64,000 nucleotides of DNA from Carassius auratus. Its lineage: Eukaryota > Chordata > Actinopteri > Cypriniformes > Cyprinidae. This document shows positions 61,056 through 64,000 of this stretch, in pieces. Under the pieces are notes generated by a model. That model saw only the letters and a list, made by a program, of their open reading frames with translations. It searched no databases and was not told the DNA's origin. The stretch covers positions 6,298,697 to 6,362,696 of the forward strand of contig NC_039281.1 in NCBI RefSeq assembly GCF_003368295.1, given 5' to 3'. A program made the position numbers and the translations under genes. The stretch's first letter is position 1; the number at the start of each line of letters is the position of its first letter.

Positions 61056-61057
<2 letters not shown>
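58646..61057. other. Spacer with candidate conserved non-coding blocks
   Basis: The blocks 58850-59270 and 59660-59960 are unique, repeat-free and non-coding, with AT-core motifs (ttaattaattgaag, tttttaattaga, aaattaataagcagtcag). Poly-T lies at 59500-59518. Frames at 59976-60299 (plus) and 59910-60152 (minus) overlap on opposite strands and match nothing known. Confidence 0.4.
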
Positions 61058-61152
<95 letters not shown>

Positions 61153-61189
61153 AAGGTTATTTAAAAAATAAAAAGTAGTCTTTGAAAAC

Positions 61190-61238
<49 letters not shown>

Positions 61239-61240
61239 GG
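61058..61240. repeat. Compound (TA)n-poly(T)-(ATT)n tract
   Basis: About 23 TA units run into about 41 T residues, then after about 48 bases an (ATT)n run of about 16 units (61192-61238). Confidence 0.95.
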
Positions 61241-63170
61241 GGAATATCATGCTTGAGGAATCTTGGTTAGAAAATGATAAGAACATGTTATCAATTTCAT
61301 TTTTATGTTTTTTTTATTTTATGTTGTGCCATTTTTTATTATTATTATTCTTTTAAAAATTTTTATGGTATTGAAAATGGTATAATACATTGATTTTTCA
61401 AGGTACTGCAAGTTAGAAATTCCAGTGTCATGATAGCACTAGCAACTAGCATTGCTTATTCCCCTTCCTTTCATGCGATGAATGTAATTTTGAGTTTTCG
61501 AGTTCCTTTTCAGGGACTACGTCCTAGAAACAGGACTACATTTGGCTGAGAGGCACAGCCTTGGAATCGATTAGTTTCACTTGCCTCTGTGCCTGAGAAA
61601 AGTGTTGTGGGGCAGAGCTTAGCAGCTGGGCAGCCCTGATTGTGTGGCATTTGTCGAGTTCACCAGCGAAGTGCATCCTATGTTATTGGGGAATATGGAT
61701 TTAGGCACAGTTGGAAACCGTCTATATCTCCGAGATGGGAATAAATTGGAGCAAAGTGAAGCCATTGAAATGCAGACAGAGTGGACAGAAAATGTACATG
61801 CAGCAGCTGTTTACCTACCGCTATCTGTCACTCTGCCTTATGAGGAAACCGTTTAAGTGTCACATTACTCTAGCATTTAGGACATCCGTCCTGAAGTATA
61901 CCCGCCATCCAGAAAAGAGATATGGAGGCAGTGGACAATAGATTAAGGGATAGCATCACGCTTGGCTACTGAATACATTCCTGAGTGAATCGGTTTCCTT
62001 GACAAGGCACTTTTAAAGGGGAAAAAAAGTGCAATGCATTTCAAACGATCTGATTTATTTTGGAATTTATCTGAAATTTGGAAGTCATCACTTAATTAGT
62101 AGCCTGGCATCCAAAGCTGGATCCAAAGAAAAACAGCATCTCAGCAGAAGATGATAACTTCGGATGTGACACGGGCATCAATTACAAGCTTTTAAAATGG
62201 CTAGAGCACTCACCCTGTGAAAGCAGAGCACAATTTTAGCTTATAGTCCAAGACATCTGATTAAAGTGATATAAAAACTGTTAATAAACATACTGACGGA
62301 TTGGCACGCTGCCACCTGCATTACAGAAGACGTTGCATTACCTCTTGACTTATGAAGAGTGTTTTTTTCTCCACCCACATTTGATTAAAGTCTGTTTTAC
62401 ATCTCAATGACACGTCGATATCATTAGCATGTGTTAAGGATGCCAAATAAAGCTAAATCTAAGCGACAAACAGATGGACAGTGGAGAAAAACTTTTAGGC
62501 ATTTATCTTTACAAATGGACGATGTGGTTTGTCCTCGCCTTGGGATCTAAACAGAGCTGTCTTGCTTTAATAATCCTTTTGGGTATTTATGGAATGTCAC
62601 TTGTTGTTGGCCATCGCTGGCTGGTTTTTGTGAGCCGTGTGGCAGGACCCATTGTAGACCGCTGAGGCGGAGCGGGATGTTGTAAAGATTTGTCATGTGG
62701 CTACAACAAAACTTGCACACAGAGCTTAAGATGATTTATAGGGCTTATTTCTGAAAGTGGTAAAGTGAAATTAATCATGATCCCACCTGATGCCACTGCT
62801 CAGCTGTGATAAATGACAAGCTGTCAGCCGCAGACAGTGTGCCATCCATGAAGCGGCCGCTGATGCGCTCCCTTCTCAGATAGACTGACCTGAAGTATAG
62901 CCCTGCCAGATGCCCCGCTAGATGCCTGAGTCGAGGTGGACCGGGTGCTGCAGCATCCCCCCGGCTGCCTGCGCAGACATGCCCTAATGAGCGGCGCTCA
63001 GACTGGAATTCAGCTCACCTCAGACCGGCTCACCTCCTCTGCAACCGCAAAGAAGTTCACCGCACTGTCAGGATGAGAACTTCATCGCTTTGACAGCCTC
63101 CCAGAGTTTCTTTTCTGCGTTTGCAATTAGAAAACAAAAGAATGTGGAGATGACACCAAGCCTGAGAGGC

Positions 63171-63209
<39 letters not shown>

Positions 63210-64000
63210 GACTTTTTTTCTTTGAGTGAGGGTGGGATCTTTGTCTTTTGCTATGCATGATAGAATCAAAACATCTTAATAAACTAATTTAATGGGAAAC
63301 ATCCAAAATGGTTGATCTTTGGAGACACAAAAACCTACATTTTCTTGCTCATTAATGTCTGCAATGAGTCGTAAAGCTGCGGTGTCTTTGTTGTTCTTGC
63401 TGTTCACCATAAGTCAGAAAGTTTATTGCTTCAGTAGTAATGTAGACATTGGTGGACTTTAATTGAAAATCTGTGTTTTTTTTTTCTTTGTTGCTCAAAT
63501 GATAAATGCCTGTAAACCTATTTAAACCCACCATCAGCCTTTGTTTTCCCCTCTGCCGTGAAAATAAATAATTTTCCCCCTTGACAACAGTGTAATTAAT
63601 AGTGATGTTTAGCAGGTCCATTTCAACATACCCTCTTAATCTAATTTTGTTTCCACTCGGCGATTTGTAAATTACTGCAGAAGGACGCACCATTTACCAC
63701 TGTTTTTCTGTGCGACAAAGGTAATTTTTCTTCCTACATAAATCTCTCTCTCTCTCTCTCTCTCTCCTTCCCTCCCTCTCTTTTAACCTCTCTATCTCTC
63801 CTTGTCCCCTTCTATTTCTGCCAGAAGCTTGTCGATGTTTGCAAAGCTCTCAGTCCCTAAACTGTAGTGCTTTTGGCATGCACTTATGTGCTTTTCCTGT
63901 GAATGTCATTATTGTAAGATAAACAGGGGTCTTGTATCACATTGATAATAAATAGGGTTTATTTTGCTGAAATGACCAGCTAGCTCTACATTATTCTGCT
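61241..64000. other. Spacer with candidate conserved non-coding block
   Basis: No protein is recognisable; the frame at 61644-61856 is chance-level. Around 62740-63060 is a GC-balanced unique block (aaattaatcatgatcccacc, gctgtcagccgcagacagtg) that could be regulatory. Poly-T lies at 63173-63201 and (CT)n at 63744-63766. The last 250 bases show no feature. Confidence 0.4.
62740..63060. promoter_or_regulatory. Candidate conserved non-coding element (unverified)
   Basis: Unique sequence with TGACAG/CTGTCA cores (the TALE homeodomain half-site) near 62815-62830 and AATTA cores, next to GC-rich text (aagcggccgctgatgcgc). No frame is open across it. Confidence 0.22.

Overview
The window is eukaryotic, non-coding DNA from a teleost, most likely a cyprinid (carp/minnow/zebrafish group). 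It is AT-rich, has many long (TA)n, (CA)n and (ATT)n microsatellites and poly-T runs, and carries several dispersed repeats that I know as cyprinid-typical. I found no intact host protein-coding gene and no rRNA, tRNA or CRISPR array. Nearly every long reading frame is either a microsatellite translation or a piece of a transposable element.

Layout. 1-6.3 kb: AT-rich spacer with one degenerate TTAA-flanked element (809-1863). 6.3-7.9 kb: a non-autonomous LTR retrotransposon with gag-like and proline-rich ORF remnants, into which a fold-back element with an 8-bp duplication is inserted. 8.27-9.89 kb: a young Tc1-like transposon. 9.9-27.3 kb: mostly spacer with microsatellites, tRNA-related repeat fragments (about 14.0-14.8 kb) and stretches that look like candidate conserved non-coding sequence. 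27.35-31.58 kb: an old, decayed Tc1-like element that has received other repeats and a second young Tc1 copy. 33.35-34.0 kb: another dead Tc1 transposase. 34-38.6 kb: spacer ending in a possible TATA promoter. 38.64-47.99 kb: the most unusual object, a 9.35-kb composite with a perfect 8-bp target duplication. 48-64 kb: spacer with hairpin elements, small MITEs, a Harbinger-like transposase remnant, another nested repeat (57.8-58.65 kb) and candidate conserved non-coding blocks.

The composite contains three nested insertions: two with perfect 8-bp duplications and one less certain. It also holds a decayed THAP-domain start split by one of them, an open exon on the opposite strand that resembles fish THAP/SWIM/YqaJ-type transposon proteins, a CpG-dense 40-bp minisatellite of 15 units, a small LINE endonuclease fragment, and a duplicated right end about 0.7-0.8 kb long.

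The two young Tc1 copies (1630 and 1629 bp) are nearly identical and have the inverted-repeat/direct-repeat end structure. Each is inactivated by a different single-base frameshift, so the family moved recently. Family assignments come from reading translations and termini by eye; no database search was possible.
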